Assembly (NCBI GenBank): GCA_024235655.1
Contig: JACKLY010000004.1
Coordinates: 124,001-188,000 of the forward strand
Reading direction: 5' to 3'
Origin: Zoogloeaceae bacterium
Lineage (GTDB): Bacteria > Pseudomonadota > Gammaproteobacteria > Burkholderiales > Rhodocyclaceae
Length of the DNA: 64,000 bases
Position numbers and translations under genes: made by a program
The notes under the pieces: generated by a model
What the model saw: the letters and a program-made list of their open reading frames with translations, nothing else
What the model was told of the DNA's origin: nothing
Databases searched by the model: none
Shown here: positions 8,133 through 15,539 of the stretch, piece after piece
Layout of the letters: every line of letters starts with the position of its first letter
How positions within the stretch are numbered: position 1 is the first letter of the stretch

Positions 8133-8629
8133 TGGACATACTGCGCATAGGAAAACATCTGCTGGCCCCGCAATGGTGGGCCGTGCGTCATTTCGGGAAG
8201 CCGGCGCTGGCCGCGGTCGAAGCCGCCATTGCCGCCTCCGAACAAAGGCATCGCGGCGAATTGCGCTTTGTGGTCGAAGGTGCCCTGCCGCCGGCACACC
8301 TTTTCTCCGGCAACAGCGTGCGCCAACGGGCGATTGATCTCTTTGCCCAGCTCCGCGTGTGGGATACCGCAGAAAACAGTGGCGTGCTGGTCTACGTGCA
8401 AATGCTCGACCACAAGGTCGAAATCGTTGCCGACCGGGGCATCAACCAAAGGGTAGGGCAGCATTTCTGGGATGCCGTTTGCGCACGTATGGAAACCGAA
8501 TTCGGTGCCGGCCGCTTTGAAGCCGGTGCGCTGGCCGCACTGGATGAAATCACCCAGGCATTGGCCACGCACTTTCCCCCTGCTGCAGACAACCCGAATG
8601 AGCTGCCGGATCGGCCGGTGGTGCTTTAG
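8132..8629 (+). CDS. TPM-domain protein, soluble second copy
   Basis: The ATG at 8132 overlaps the preceding TGA (TGATG), pointing to coupled translation; the frame is open further upstream but that part reads through the Gly/Ser tail of the neighbour. The 165-aa product has no signal peptide and carries a shortened TPM domain (RGELRFVVEGALP, RAIDLFAQLRVWDTAENSGVLVYVQ, HKVEIVADRGINQRV). It is the third gene of the LemA-TPM-TPM cassette. Being apparently cytoplasmic or peripheral, it may face the inner leaflet while its partner faces out. Confidence 0.9.
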   Translation: MDILRIGKHLLAPQWWAVRHFGKPALAAVEAAIAASEQRHRGELRFVVEGALPPAHLFSGNSVRQRAIDLFAQLRVWDTAENSGVLVYVQMLDHKVEIVADRGINQRVGQHFWDAVCARMETEFGAGRFEAGALAALDEITQALATHFPPAADNPNELPDRPVVL

Positions 8630-8790
8630 GGTTTGGGTGTGAATGCCCTGTGGGATGGGGCATTGTTGCGAGAAACAAAGGGGTTGGCTGTTGATGAGGG
8701 TGTCTGTTTCTCGGCCATTGCTGTCGTACAGCCCTTGAAACCTGAGCGGCAGTTAGCCGACTCCTTAGTGACTATTAAAGCGGGGGTGAC

Positions 8791-9771
8791 TCAGTATTCA
8801 CCCTTACCGGGGATGATGTGACGGACGCCGCCGCGGGGGCGCTCGACATCATGTCTGCGGCGGGGAATGAGGTGGATGTGACAGTGAAAAATCGTCTGCC
8901 CCGCATCGGCTCCGTTGTTCATGCCGATATTGAAACCACTGATACTGGCATCGTTGGCGATTAGTTCGGTGCGCTGTTGGTGCAACAGCGCGTTGCAGGC
9001 GCTGATTTCTGACTGATAGAGGTCGAAGTAGTCAGCCGCGTGACGTTTCGGGATGATCAAGCGGTGACCGGGCGTGACCGGGAAACCGTCGGCGATGCAC
9101 AGCGCCAGCTCGTTCTCGTGAAGCACTCTGCTTTTCGGCAGGTCGCAAAAGAGACAGCCGCTCTCTCGGAACACATAGCTGTCGCGAACCGCGCGAAAAT
9201 CAGTCGCGTCGCGATCGCGCTTCATGGCGTTGCAGCTATAGCAGAGGGCTTGTAGGTTGCTCAGATCATCACTTCCCCCGTGGTTGCGCGGTACGATGTG
9301 GTCGACTTCCAGTGCCTTCCGGTCGGCTGAGATGCCGCAAAGTTCACAATGGAAGCCAGCGCGTTTGAGCACGTCGTAGCGCAGCGTGCCGCTGATGTAG
9401 CCCGCCGATTTGCGGCGATGCTCGAATATCCGATCGCCACGGCGAGCCTGGTAGCTTTCGAGACGTTCTTGGCATAGGGCAATTAGCGTCGTCACTTGTT
9501 CAGCGCTCAGCGATTCCCAACCGTTTAAATGGTAGGTGTCGCCATCCTTGCGCACGATGTCGTGGCTGCGCAGCACCTTGCCGACCATGTTATTGGTGAT
9601 CAGTTGGTAATACTCGAGCTGGCTTTGATCATGCGCGAGCAGGGTGCGCGAAATCGCTTCGCGAGAACTAACACCGTCGTTTTGCAGGAGGGTCAGCAGC
9701 ATCAGCGGTTGATATATGTGCGACATCCGCATTCGGTGCCGCACAAATTCGGCCAGCGTCTCAAAGTCCAA
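8791..9771 (-). CDS. HNH endonuclease-HIT hydrolase fusion protein
   Basis: A 326-aa fusion. Residues 1-110 are helical and read like a DNA-binding winged-helix region (VSSREAISRTLL). Residues 140-185 are a canonical HNH domain: Cys142xxCys145, VDHIVP with His158, Asn172, and Cys177xxCys180-Asn181xxK. Residues 205-320 are a HIT domain: a Cys206xxCys209 entry, then VTPGHRLIIPKRH, and the nucleotide-hydrolase triad H-C-H-I-H near 296-300. Start is a TTG with GGAAG 8 bases upstream; an internal ATG exists. A nuclease joined to a dinucleotide hydrolase suggests nucleic-acid or signal-nucleotide processing, possibly defence. Substrates are unknown. Confidence 0.88.
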   Translation of the reverse strand: MDFETLAEFVRHRMRMSHIYQPLMLLTLLQNDGVSSREAISRTLLAHDQSQLEYYQLITNNMVGKVLRSHDIVRKDGDTYHLNGWESLSAEQVTTLIALCQERLESYQARRGDRIFEHRRKSAGYISGTLRYDVLKRAGFHCELCGISADRKALEVDHIVPRNHGGSDDLSNLQALCYSCNAMKRDRDATDFRAVRDSYVFRESGCLFCDLPKSRVLHENELALCIADGFPVTPGHRLIIPKRHAADYFDLYQSEISACNALLHQQRTELIANDASISGFNIGMNNGADAGQTIFHCHIHLIPRRRHDVERPRGGVRHIIPGKGEY

Positions 9772-9798
9772 AGTAGTGTCTTCCGGAGCGTGTGGGGC

Positions 9799-10758
9799 CT
9801 ACGCCCTTTTTGCAGCAGCCTGATGGTCATAGCAATAGAGCTGACCGCCAAACCAAGCCGCCTTGTCTTGGCAAAACTTCGCAACTTTCACCGTGAGCGG
9901 TTTGCCGCAGGTTGCGCATATGGGTTTCTGAGTCGATGGGCGCGGCGGTTCGGTGACCTGGTTCGCCGGCACTGCGACCGGCCTTGCGTCGTCAGTAGGC
10001 GGCGTGGCACAGTGGGTCGCGGTTACTGCTCTCGGCTTCATAAAGGAGGGGAGCGCCAAGGGATCGGTTCGGCAGTGAGCCGACTTTAATTTTTCCCCCC
10101 ATTCCCGCACTGTATCGCGTCCGCTGAAGTTGATCGTTTTGGCCAAGAAAGTGCCGGTACTCATGGCGTCAACGTAGTTGACATGCCAAGTCCTAAATTG
10201 GTCTGCTTTAATGACCATGCTGGTATCAAACTTGTCGGCAGGCGGACGCTTGATAATGGCTTTCGGGTGCACCATGACCACGTGAACAAAGGTCGGTTCG
10301 GTGCCGGCTCGGCCGGTAATTCCGAGCTGCGCTAGAACTTTGCGTAGGATTGGCTCGTGGCGACGGCTTTGTTCGAGCGGGGATTCGATGCCATAGCGCC
10401 GCTCGCCGGCGTACTCCACCGAGAACTCGCCATATTCATTGATTTCGAGGCTGCCGTTGTAGGTCTTGGTTTCCAGCAAGAAGAACATCAGGAAACGGTT
10501 GACGACGAGATGGTCAATTTGCGCCACGTGGCCGTCGACTTCGAGCCGGAGATCATGCAATACGGCGTGGTTCTGGCCGTCGCGATACTCGGAATCGATA
10601 TAGTGCACCGCATCGAGCTCGCCGGCGAGTCCAGGGGAAAATCGTTGGTATTCGCTGCGTAGCCAGTCTTTTTGCCGATTGTCGAGGCGATCAGATTTTC
10701 TGAGTTCTTCGAGCAGGCGCAGCCGCTTACTGCGATCGTCGGGTGATTTGATGATCAT
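9799..10758 (-). CDS. NERD-domain protein with C-terminal zinc finger
   Basis: Residues about 40-170 form a NERD (nuclease-related) domain of the PD-(D/E)XK superfamily: GE with Glu47, A-Q-I-D with Asp82, and LLET-K with Glu96 and Lys98. The last 40 residues hold Cys281xxCys284, Cys296 and Cys309 in the order expected of a zinc-binding module (ICATCGKPL onward), joined by a Pro-rich linker. All catalytic residues appear intact. Start ATG has GGAGG at ideal spacing. It lies 27 bases upstream (in transcription) of the HNH-HIT gene, so the two probably form one transcript. Target unknown. Confidence 0.88.
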   Translation of the reverse strand: MIIKSPDDRSKRLRLLEELRKSDRLDNRQKDWLRSEYQRFSPGLAGELDAVHYIDSEYRDGQNHAVLHDLRLEVDGHVAQIDHLVVNRFLMFFLLETKTYNGSLEINEYGEFSVEYAGERRYGIESPLEQSRRHEPILRKVLAQLGITGRAGTEPTFVHVVMVHPKAIIKRPPADKFDTSMVIKADQFRTWHVNYVDAMSTGTFLAKTINFSGRDTVREWGEKLKSAHCRTDPLALPSFMKPRAVTATHCATPPTDDARPVAVPANQVTEPPRPSTQKPICATCGKPLTVKVAKFCQDKAAWFGGQLYCYDHQAAAKRA

Positions 10759-10915
10759 GACATCCTCCGCTCGGCATTATGCCGGCGAGTTCGGCTATCT
10801 GCCAAACGAGGAGTGAATCGCCACGGTTTTTGTAGCCACCTCACAAGACTGCTTTGCTACTCATAGCAGTCGCCGCTTCGACCGCTGCCAAATGTCTGCA
10901 CAGGCCGACCGACGC

Positions 10916-10966
10916 CAAAGGGGTCAGCTTCATTTGAATTGCTGAAAAGTTAATTCAAGATGACCC
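10916..10966. repeat. REP-like imperfect palindrome
   Basis: GGGTCA (10921-10926) and TTGAATT (10934-10940) are mirrored by AATTCAA (10952-10958) and TGACCC (10961-10966), giving a 13-bp stem interrupted by a 7/2 internal loop, with an 11-base apical loop. The GGGGTCA-type foot and asymmetric bulge resemble REP elements mobilised by RAYT transposases. Only one copy was noticed in this window, so repeat status needs the genome. Confidence 0.45.
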
Positions 10967-10976
10967 TTAAGCTCGA

Positions 10977-12266
10977 TTATTCTGTGGCGGGGACCAGGCG
11001 CCAACTGAACAAGTGATCGAAGTCTTCGTGGCACATCGAGCTATCTCGACGTGCGAAGTAATACGCCGCACCGCCGCTGTCCATGACCCCCGGCGTCATC
11101 GGCCGCAAGGAACTGCGGCTGAGAAAGCCGACACCGACTACGTGGTCCCGGCTTTTTGACGACAGGAAGCGGCTAACGCCGATCGCAAGCGCGGTTGGAT
11201 GCTGTTGCGGGTCGTTGTCCTGTCCAGCAATGGAAATTAGCTGTTCGCCGTCAAGTCCGTCGAAACCCGCGATCAAGATACCAGCACGACGCCGGGTCAA
11301 CTGGCGCCTCGCCGCATCATCGAGCGTCTTGAAGGTTTCATCCATGAAGCCGTCCTCCGCTGCGCTCTGGACCACGAAAACGATCGCACCTTTGCCCGTA
11401 CCTATGAGCAGGCTCTCGCGATTAATCGTGCCAGTCAATGCCTCCACTAGCGAACGCAAATCACCTGCATCCCTGGTTCTGACGGCGTGCGCGACCAGTT
11501 TGGGGTCGAACTGAGTGATCCGGATATCCGAACCGTCGTCTAATCTCGAACCGGAGCCGGCATGGATTCGTGTCAGGATACGTTTGGCGAGCGCTTGACG
11601 GTCAGCCACCCTCGTGGGTAGCTTCTTCGGTACGGTCAGTATCACTGCAAGCCCTACTTCCAGCGTTTTCCGCAGCGGTGTCAGCTCTCTTTCGACTAAC
11701 TGATGGAAGTCCAACGCCTCGCGACGATGGATGTTTCTGCCCTTATTGTTCGAGATGGATTTGCATTCGACCTCCAGTTCCCTGCCTTTCGGACTCGTCG
11801 CGAGCAAGTCAAACGTTTCTCCGCGTCCCATCATCTCTGGCCAAGCGATACCCCAGCCGCGGCGTACAAAATGCGTGGCAACCGTTAGTTCCAGCCGGTA
11901 GGCACGCATGGCGTCTGGGTTCGCGAACGCTCCCCGTACCCGACTGCGCAGTCGCTCGGCCTCGATCTTGGTTGTCATATCCATCATAGATAGTGTCTGC
12001 GCAGCGAAGCTGACTGCGGGGTAAAGCAGCCGAACCGCTTCGCCGATTTCTGGCAGTTGCCCATACTTAGCGATCAGTAGTCCGCAGCGGTCAAGGGTGA
12101 ACGCGATATCGTTCTCTTCGTGTAGGAACGAGGCTAGGAAAGAGTTCCCTTTAATCGCGCCCTTCATCTGGCGAGCGCGATGTGTCCAAGCCCTTTCGCC
12201 GATGACATCGGCGAAGCGTTTGAAGACCGCCGGAATGTCGGCGACGTTAAGTTCGATCTGCAACAT
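10977..12266 (-). CDS. Uncharacterised protein with PD-(D/E)XK nuclease-like core
   Basis: I do not recognise the family. Counting from the ATG at 12266 (429 aa), residues about 120-172 read as a restriction-endonuclease fold: a helix with Glu126 (YRLELTVATHFVRRG), then Asp153 in GETFDLLA, then Glu167-Cys-Lys169 in ELEVECKS, which is the PD-(D/E)XK signature. The remaining 250 residues contain no motif I can name. The frame stays open upstream to 12452, but that part is Cys/Arg-rich and unlike the rest; no start has a good ribosome site. It sits alone on the minus strand next to the NERD and HNH-HIT genes. Confidence 0.75.
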   Translation of the reverse strand: MLQIELNVADIPAVFKRFADVIGERAWTHRARQMKGAIKGNSFLASFLHEENDIAFTLDRCGLLIAKYGQLPEIGEAVRLLYPAVSFAAQTLSMMDMTTKIEAERLRSRVRGAFANPDAMRAYRLELTVATHFVRRGWGIAWPEMMGRGETFDLLATSPKGRELEVECKSISNNKGRNIHRREALDFHQLVERELTPLRKTLEVGLAVILTVPKKLPTRVADRQALAKRILTRIHAGSGSRLDDGSDIRITQFDPKLVAHAVRTRDAGDLRSLVEALTGTINRESLLIGTGKGAIVFVVQSAAEDGFMDETFKTLDDAARRQLTRRRAGILIAGFDGLDGEQLISIAGQDNDPQQHPTALAIGVSRFLSSKSRDHVVGVGFLSRSSLRPMTPGVMDSGGAAYYFARRDSSMCHEDFDHLFSWRLVPATE

Positions 12267-12634
12267 GGATGCAGCCGGTGGTGCTTGAGTGGTCACAACA
12301 CTGATTAAGGTAAGGGCGTGACCGACATTATTCGACGTCTGCTCACCGCTGGCCAGAAGAAATTGGGGGGGCTCGTCACATCGGCAAGCCGGCAAACGAG
12401 ACAGGAACCTGACGCATAACCCTACGCTTAACCTGATGCCCAATAGCTGCACTGTGCCTGGCTGTTGGCTGAATGGGAAAGCTAACGTTTAGCTCGGGTA
12501 GTTGTCGAACGGCAGGTTGCAGGCACATTTCTGACCGAATCTGTCAGTAGGCTGAGCGTCAGCAAAGGCCGACAACCAGACCAACCGTAAGACCAAACAT
12601 CGCACACCACTCAAATTGATTCAAAACCCGAGAT
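12267..12634. other. Intergenic stretch with no gene recognised
   Basis: Between the PD-(D/E)XK gene and the bactofilin terminator there is no ORF with a plausible ribosome site or family resemblance. It includes a short perfect inverted repeat AGCTAA-cgt-TTAGCT at 12480-12494. The promoter of the minus-strand nuclease-like gene must lie here, but I cannot place it with confidence. Confidence 0.5.
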
Positions 12635-12692
12635 AAAAAAGGTGCCGCGGACGGTTGTCTGCGGAGGAGAACGCTTTCGGCGCCCGCGGCAC
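12635..12692 (-). terminator. Rho-independent terminator of bactofilin gene
   Basis: GTGCCGCGG (12642-12650) pairs with CCGCGGCAC (12684-12692); on the minus strand the stem is followed by CTTTTTT. It lies 25 bases after the bactofilin stop. Confidence 0.85.
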
Positions 12693-12717
12693 AACGGGGG
12701 ATCGGTCGTTTGATTGA

Positions 12718-13341
12718 TTAGCCGGTGGCGGCCATCAGGGTGGGGATGCTGTCCTTGCGTGTGCGTTCGTCGCCCTTGTCGTCGTCTGACAGTGCGCGGA
12801 TTTCTCCGGAGATTTCGCCGCCTTCTTCAATCAGCATCTTGCCGTAGCGGATCTTGCCGCTGACCTTGCCGGTGGCGTGGATGATCAACTGCTGGCGTGC
12901 GGTCAGTTCGCCCTCGAAGTGGCCGTGCACCTCGGCGATGTCGATGCCGACCTTGCCGGAAAACGAGCCTTCTTCGGCGATGCGGATAACGCGGCTGTCC
13001 ATGGTGGCTTCAACCCGGCCTTCAACAACCAGTGTGTCGCAGTCGAGAATTTCGGCGCCCTTGAGTTTGACGTCCGGGCCAACAATCAGCCGGCTCCCGG
13101 TTTCGGTTCGGGTGGTTTCGCTCATTTTTGCGCTTTCCTTTTCGCGTTCAGTGTCATTGCGCGTTGCTGGCGGTGTGGCGGCAGAGGTGCTGGGCCGCAA
13201 GGTGCTGTGTGAACCGATCGAGTTTGCGGTGGTTTGCGTGGCCGGGCTGGTCGGCAGGCTGGTTGAACGGTTGCCTGCGGTGGGTTCCCTGCCACCCAGG
13301 GCTTGCGGACGTGAGAAGGGGTTGGCGGGTTTGTTGAACAT
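12718..13341 (-). CDS. Bactofilin family cytoskeletal protein
   Basis: A 207-aa protein with a Ser/Thr/Pro-rich, probably disordered N-terminus (1-80) and a bactofilin beta-helix domain at about 82-190, recognisable by the repeating G-x(I/V) rungs such as LIVGPDVKLKGAEILDCDTL, VEGRVEAT and GHFEGELTA. Bactofilins polymerise without nucleotide and organise envelope or cell-shape proteins. It is transcribed alone, with its own terminator. The unusually long N-terminal tail may hold a membrane- or partner-binding signal. Confidence 0.92.
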   Translation of the reverse strand: MFNKPANPFSRPQALGGREPTAGNRSTSLPTSPATQTTANSIGSHSTLRPSTSAATPPATRNDTEREKESAKMSETTRTETGSRLIVGPDVKLKGAEILDCDTLVVEGRVEATMDSRVIRIAEEGSFSGKVGIDIAEVHGHFEGELTARQQLIIHATGKVSGKIRYGKMLIEEGGEISGEIRALSDDDKGDERTRKDSIPTLMAATG

Positions 13342-13609
13342 GCATGGTCTCCAGTTCGGTTGCGGTACCTCTACTTATCAACAATCGTGCCAGTATGTAA
13401 AAAGCATGTTGTTTCAAGCACTTGAGTTAGTTGGCCGGCATTTTTCCGCTTTTCGCCATGGGCCGGGGCGTTGCCTGTTCCCGACACCTTGCCAGGCCGT
13501 ATCCGCAGACTGTTGATTTCACTGATAATTGTTTGTCGCTTTTTCCCGACGGTTTGCATAGAGGCGGCTTCGCTCTTTATGCTTCGTTCATTCAATCATT
13601 CGAGCTGCC
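13342..13609. other. Divergent intergenic region, bactofilin/glrK-like
   Basis: About 270 bases containing the outward promoters of the bactofilin gene (minus) and the histidine kinase gene (plus). I found no clear sigma-54 site (no GG-N10-GC in the right setting) and no strong hairpin. Confidence 0.4.
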
Positions 13610-15010
13610 ATGCACCGTTTTTCATTCCGTGTCACTTTGCTGCTGGGTTTTTTGCTGCTGGCGATCCTGCTCGGGGCGGCTGCCCTGCGCGGGCTGATTG
13701 CGCTTGAGGATTTTGCGGTGCAGAGCCGTCGCAGTGCCGATGCGGCGGTGCAGGTCACCGCCGATTTGCAGCAACTGGCTGAACGCACGGTGGATCTGGA
13801 GCGCAGCGCCAGGCAGTTTCTGGTGCTCAAGGAGCCGGCGCTGCGAGAGCGTTTTGATGCGCTGGTGGCCGAGGCTCAGTCTGCGCTTGACCGTTTGCGG
13901 GCCAGCGATGCCGGCTATTTTTCGCCAGCGGCGGATGACTGGGGCAAGGCGGCGAGCGCACTTCAGCAGAGCCTGACCGACATGGATTCGCCGGCAGCGC
14001 TCACCGCCTTGTCTTCGTTGGGCGAGCTCAACGAGGTGCTGGCAGACAATGGCCGGCAATGGATCGAGCAGCAGAACGCCAGCCTTTTTTCCGAGCTGGA
14101 GCAGAACCGGGTGCGGCTTTTTTCGCAGGTGCTGGCTTCCGTTTCCGGGGCGCTGGTGCTGGCGGTGGTGATGGCCTGGTGGCTGATCCGGCCGATCGGG
14201 CGGCTGGAGTCGGCGATCGAGCGCCTGGGGCAGAGCCGGTTTGATGCGCCTATCCATATCCCCGGCCCGGCTGATTTGCAGGCGGTGGGGCGGCGGCTGG
14301 ATTGGTTGCGCCTGCGTCTGGCGGATCTGGAGGCGAACCGCGCCCGTATCCTCCGGCATGTGTCGCATGAGTTGAAAACACCGCTGGCTGCGCTGCGCGA
14401 AGGGGTGTCGCTGCTGCAGGAGGAGGTTGTCGGGCCGCTGGCGCCGGATCAGCGCGAAGTGGCCGGCATTCTTGAACATAATGCCCGTGCCCTGCAGCAA
14501 CAGATTGAAGATCTGCTCAATTACCACGCCACGGTGTTTGATGCAGCGCGGCTCAACCGGCGCCGTGTTCCGCTGCATACCATGCTGGAAGTTGCCATCG
14601 ATGAGCAGCGTCTGCAATTGCAGTCAAGAAACCTGATTGCCACGGTGGACTGCCCCCGGCTGCAGGTGTTGTTTGATCCGGACAAGGTGCGCATTGCGTT
14701 GGCCAATCTGCTCTCGAATGCGATTGCCTATAGCCCGGAGGGCAGCGAGATTCGTTTGCAGGCCGGCGTTCAGGACAACAAGGTGTTCATCGACTGCATT
14801 GATCAGGGCGCCGGGGTTGCAGCGGCGGATGCCGAACGTATCTTCGACCCCTTTGTTCAGGGAGGAAGGCGGCCAGACACCAGGCAGCAGGGGAGTGGTG
14901 TCGGTTTGTCGATTGTGCGCGAACTGATTACTGCCCAGGGAGGCAAGGTTTTTCTCATGGATTCCGAACGTGGAGCGCATTTCAGAATGGAACTGCCCTA
15001 TGAACAATAA
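13610..15010 (+). CDS. Sensor histidine kinase, GlrK/QseE-like
   Basis: A 466-aa membrane kinase. Transmembrane helix 1 spans about residues 9-30, a helical periplasmic sensor follows, helix 2 is near 180-197 (VLAVVMAWWLI), then HAMP (RPIGRLESAIERLG). His253 in HVSHELKTPL is the phosphorylation site; the ATP-binding domain has ANLLSNAIAYSP (N box), DQGAGV (G1) and GSGVGLSIV (G2). The layout and the downstream lipoprotein and sigma-54 activator match GlrK-QseG-GlrR of enterobacteria, where the system tunes envelope-stress and amino-sugar control. The signal sensed here is unknown. Confidence 0.9.
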   Translation: MHRFSFRVTLLLGFLLLAILLGAAALRGLIALEDFAVQSRRSADAAVQVTADLQQLAERTVDLERSARQFLVLKEPALRERFDALVAEAQSALDRLRASDAGYFSPAADDWGKAASALQQSLTDMDSPAALTALSSLGELNEVLADNGRQWIEQQNASLFSELEQNRVRLFSQVLASVSGALVLAVVMAWWLIRPIGRLESAIERLGQSRFDAPIHIPGPADLQAVGRRLDWLRLRLADLEANRARILRHVSHELKTPLAALREGVSLLQEEVVGPLAPDQREVAGILEHNARALQQQIEDLLNYHATVFDAARLNRRRVPLHTMLEVAIDEQRLQLQSRNLIATVDCPRLQVLFDPDKVRIALANLLSNAIAYSPEGSEIRLQAGVQDNKVFIDCIDQGAGVAAADAERIFDPFVQGGRRPDTRQQGSGVGLSIVRELITAQGGKVFLMDSERGAHFRMELPYEQ

Positions 15011-15539
15011 TTTGCTGCGGGTCTGTGCACGGTCGGGGCTGGCTGCACTGTGCCTGGCATTGACTGCCTGTGCTTCACTGTCGCCGGCGCCGGCGCCTGT
15101 TGCAACGGTGCCGCCGCCTTCAGCGCCGGAGACTCAGTACGTCATGGACGATACACCGCTGCGGGCGATGCTGGCCTTCTACTCCAGCAATGCCCGGCAG
15201 CCGGCCGAGCATGAGCGTGATTACTCTGCCTCGGCTGACCCCTATCTGCAGATGCAGCAGGCGATCCGCTTTGGCCAGATGCGCCCGCCCGAGCTGCAAA
15301 AGGCGCTGGCCGTGCTTGAGCGGGTGCAAGGCAGCCGGCATCCGACGGCGGTTTCGTTGAGTTCCCTGGCACGATTGCTGCAGGATGAATACACCGAAAG
15401 GCTGCGCCTTGATCAACAATTACGCAGTGCAAACCGGCGGGTGGATGATTTGCAGGAAAAGATTGAAGCGCTGTCTGCCATCGAGGCCAGCCTGCCGACC
15501 CGGTCCATGCCGAAAGCGCTGCGAGGGAAACAGCAATGA
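15000..15539 (+). CDS. Lipoprotein of the GlrK/GlrR cassette (QseG-like position)
   Basis: A 179-aa protein starting at an ATG that overlaps the kinase end by 11 bases. The signal peptide ends in a lipobox ALTA-Cys24. The mature part is Pro-rich at first, then helical with a coiled-coil stretch at about 130-160 (LRSANRRVDDLQEKIEAL). In enterobacteria the equivalent gene between glrK and glrR codes for QseG, an outer-membrane lipoprotein that controls the kinase. Sequence similarity to QseG is limited by eye, so the assignment rests on position and lipobox. Confidence 0.8.
   Translation: MNNNLLRVCARSGLAALCLALTACASLSPAPAPVATVPPPSAPETQYVMDDTPLRAMLAFYSSNARQPAEHERDYSASADPYLQMQQAIRFGQMRPPELQKALAVLERVQGSRHPTAVSLSSLARLLQDEYTERLRLDQQLRSANRRVDDLQEKIEALSAIEASLPTRSMPKALRGKQQ

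Larger units (their letters stand above)
8791..12452 (-). other. Accessory island of nuclease-like genes
   Basis: Three consecutive minus-strand genes with nuclease-type folds (HNH-HIT, NERD-zinc finger, PD-(D/E)XK) stand between conserved envelope genes (TPM cassette, bactofilin). Their spacing is looser and their codon use looks less GC-biased than the neighbours by eye. No integrase, transposase or tRNA borders it; a REP-like palindrome lies inside. Confidence 0.5.

Noticed and set aside
8633..8821. 62-aa plus-strand ORF after the TPM cassette
   Set aside because: No clear ribosome site, no family resemblance, and its end runs into the HNH-HIT gene on the other strand.
12480..12494. Inverted repeat AGCTAA-cgt-TTAGCT considered as an integron attC core
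   Set aside because: The bases do not fit the R'/R'' consensus and no integrase or cassette structure is present.
13342..13609. Sigma-54 promoter for the kinase cassette
   Set aside because: GG-like and GC-like pairs exist but none with the 10-base spacing and flanking bases of a sigma-54 site.
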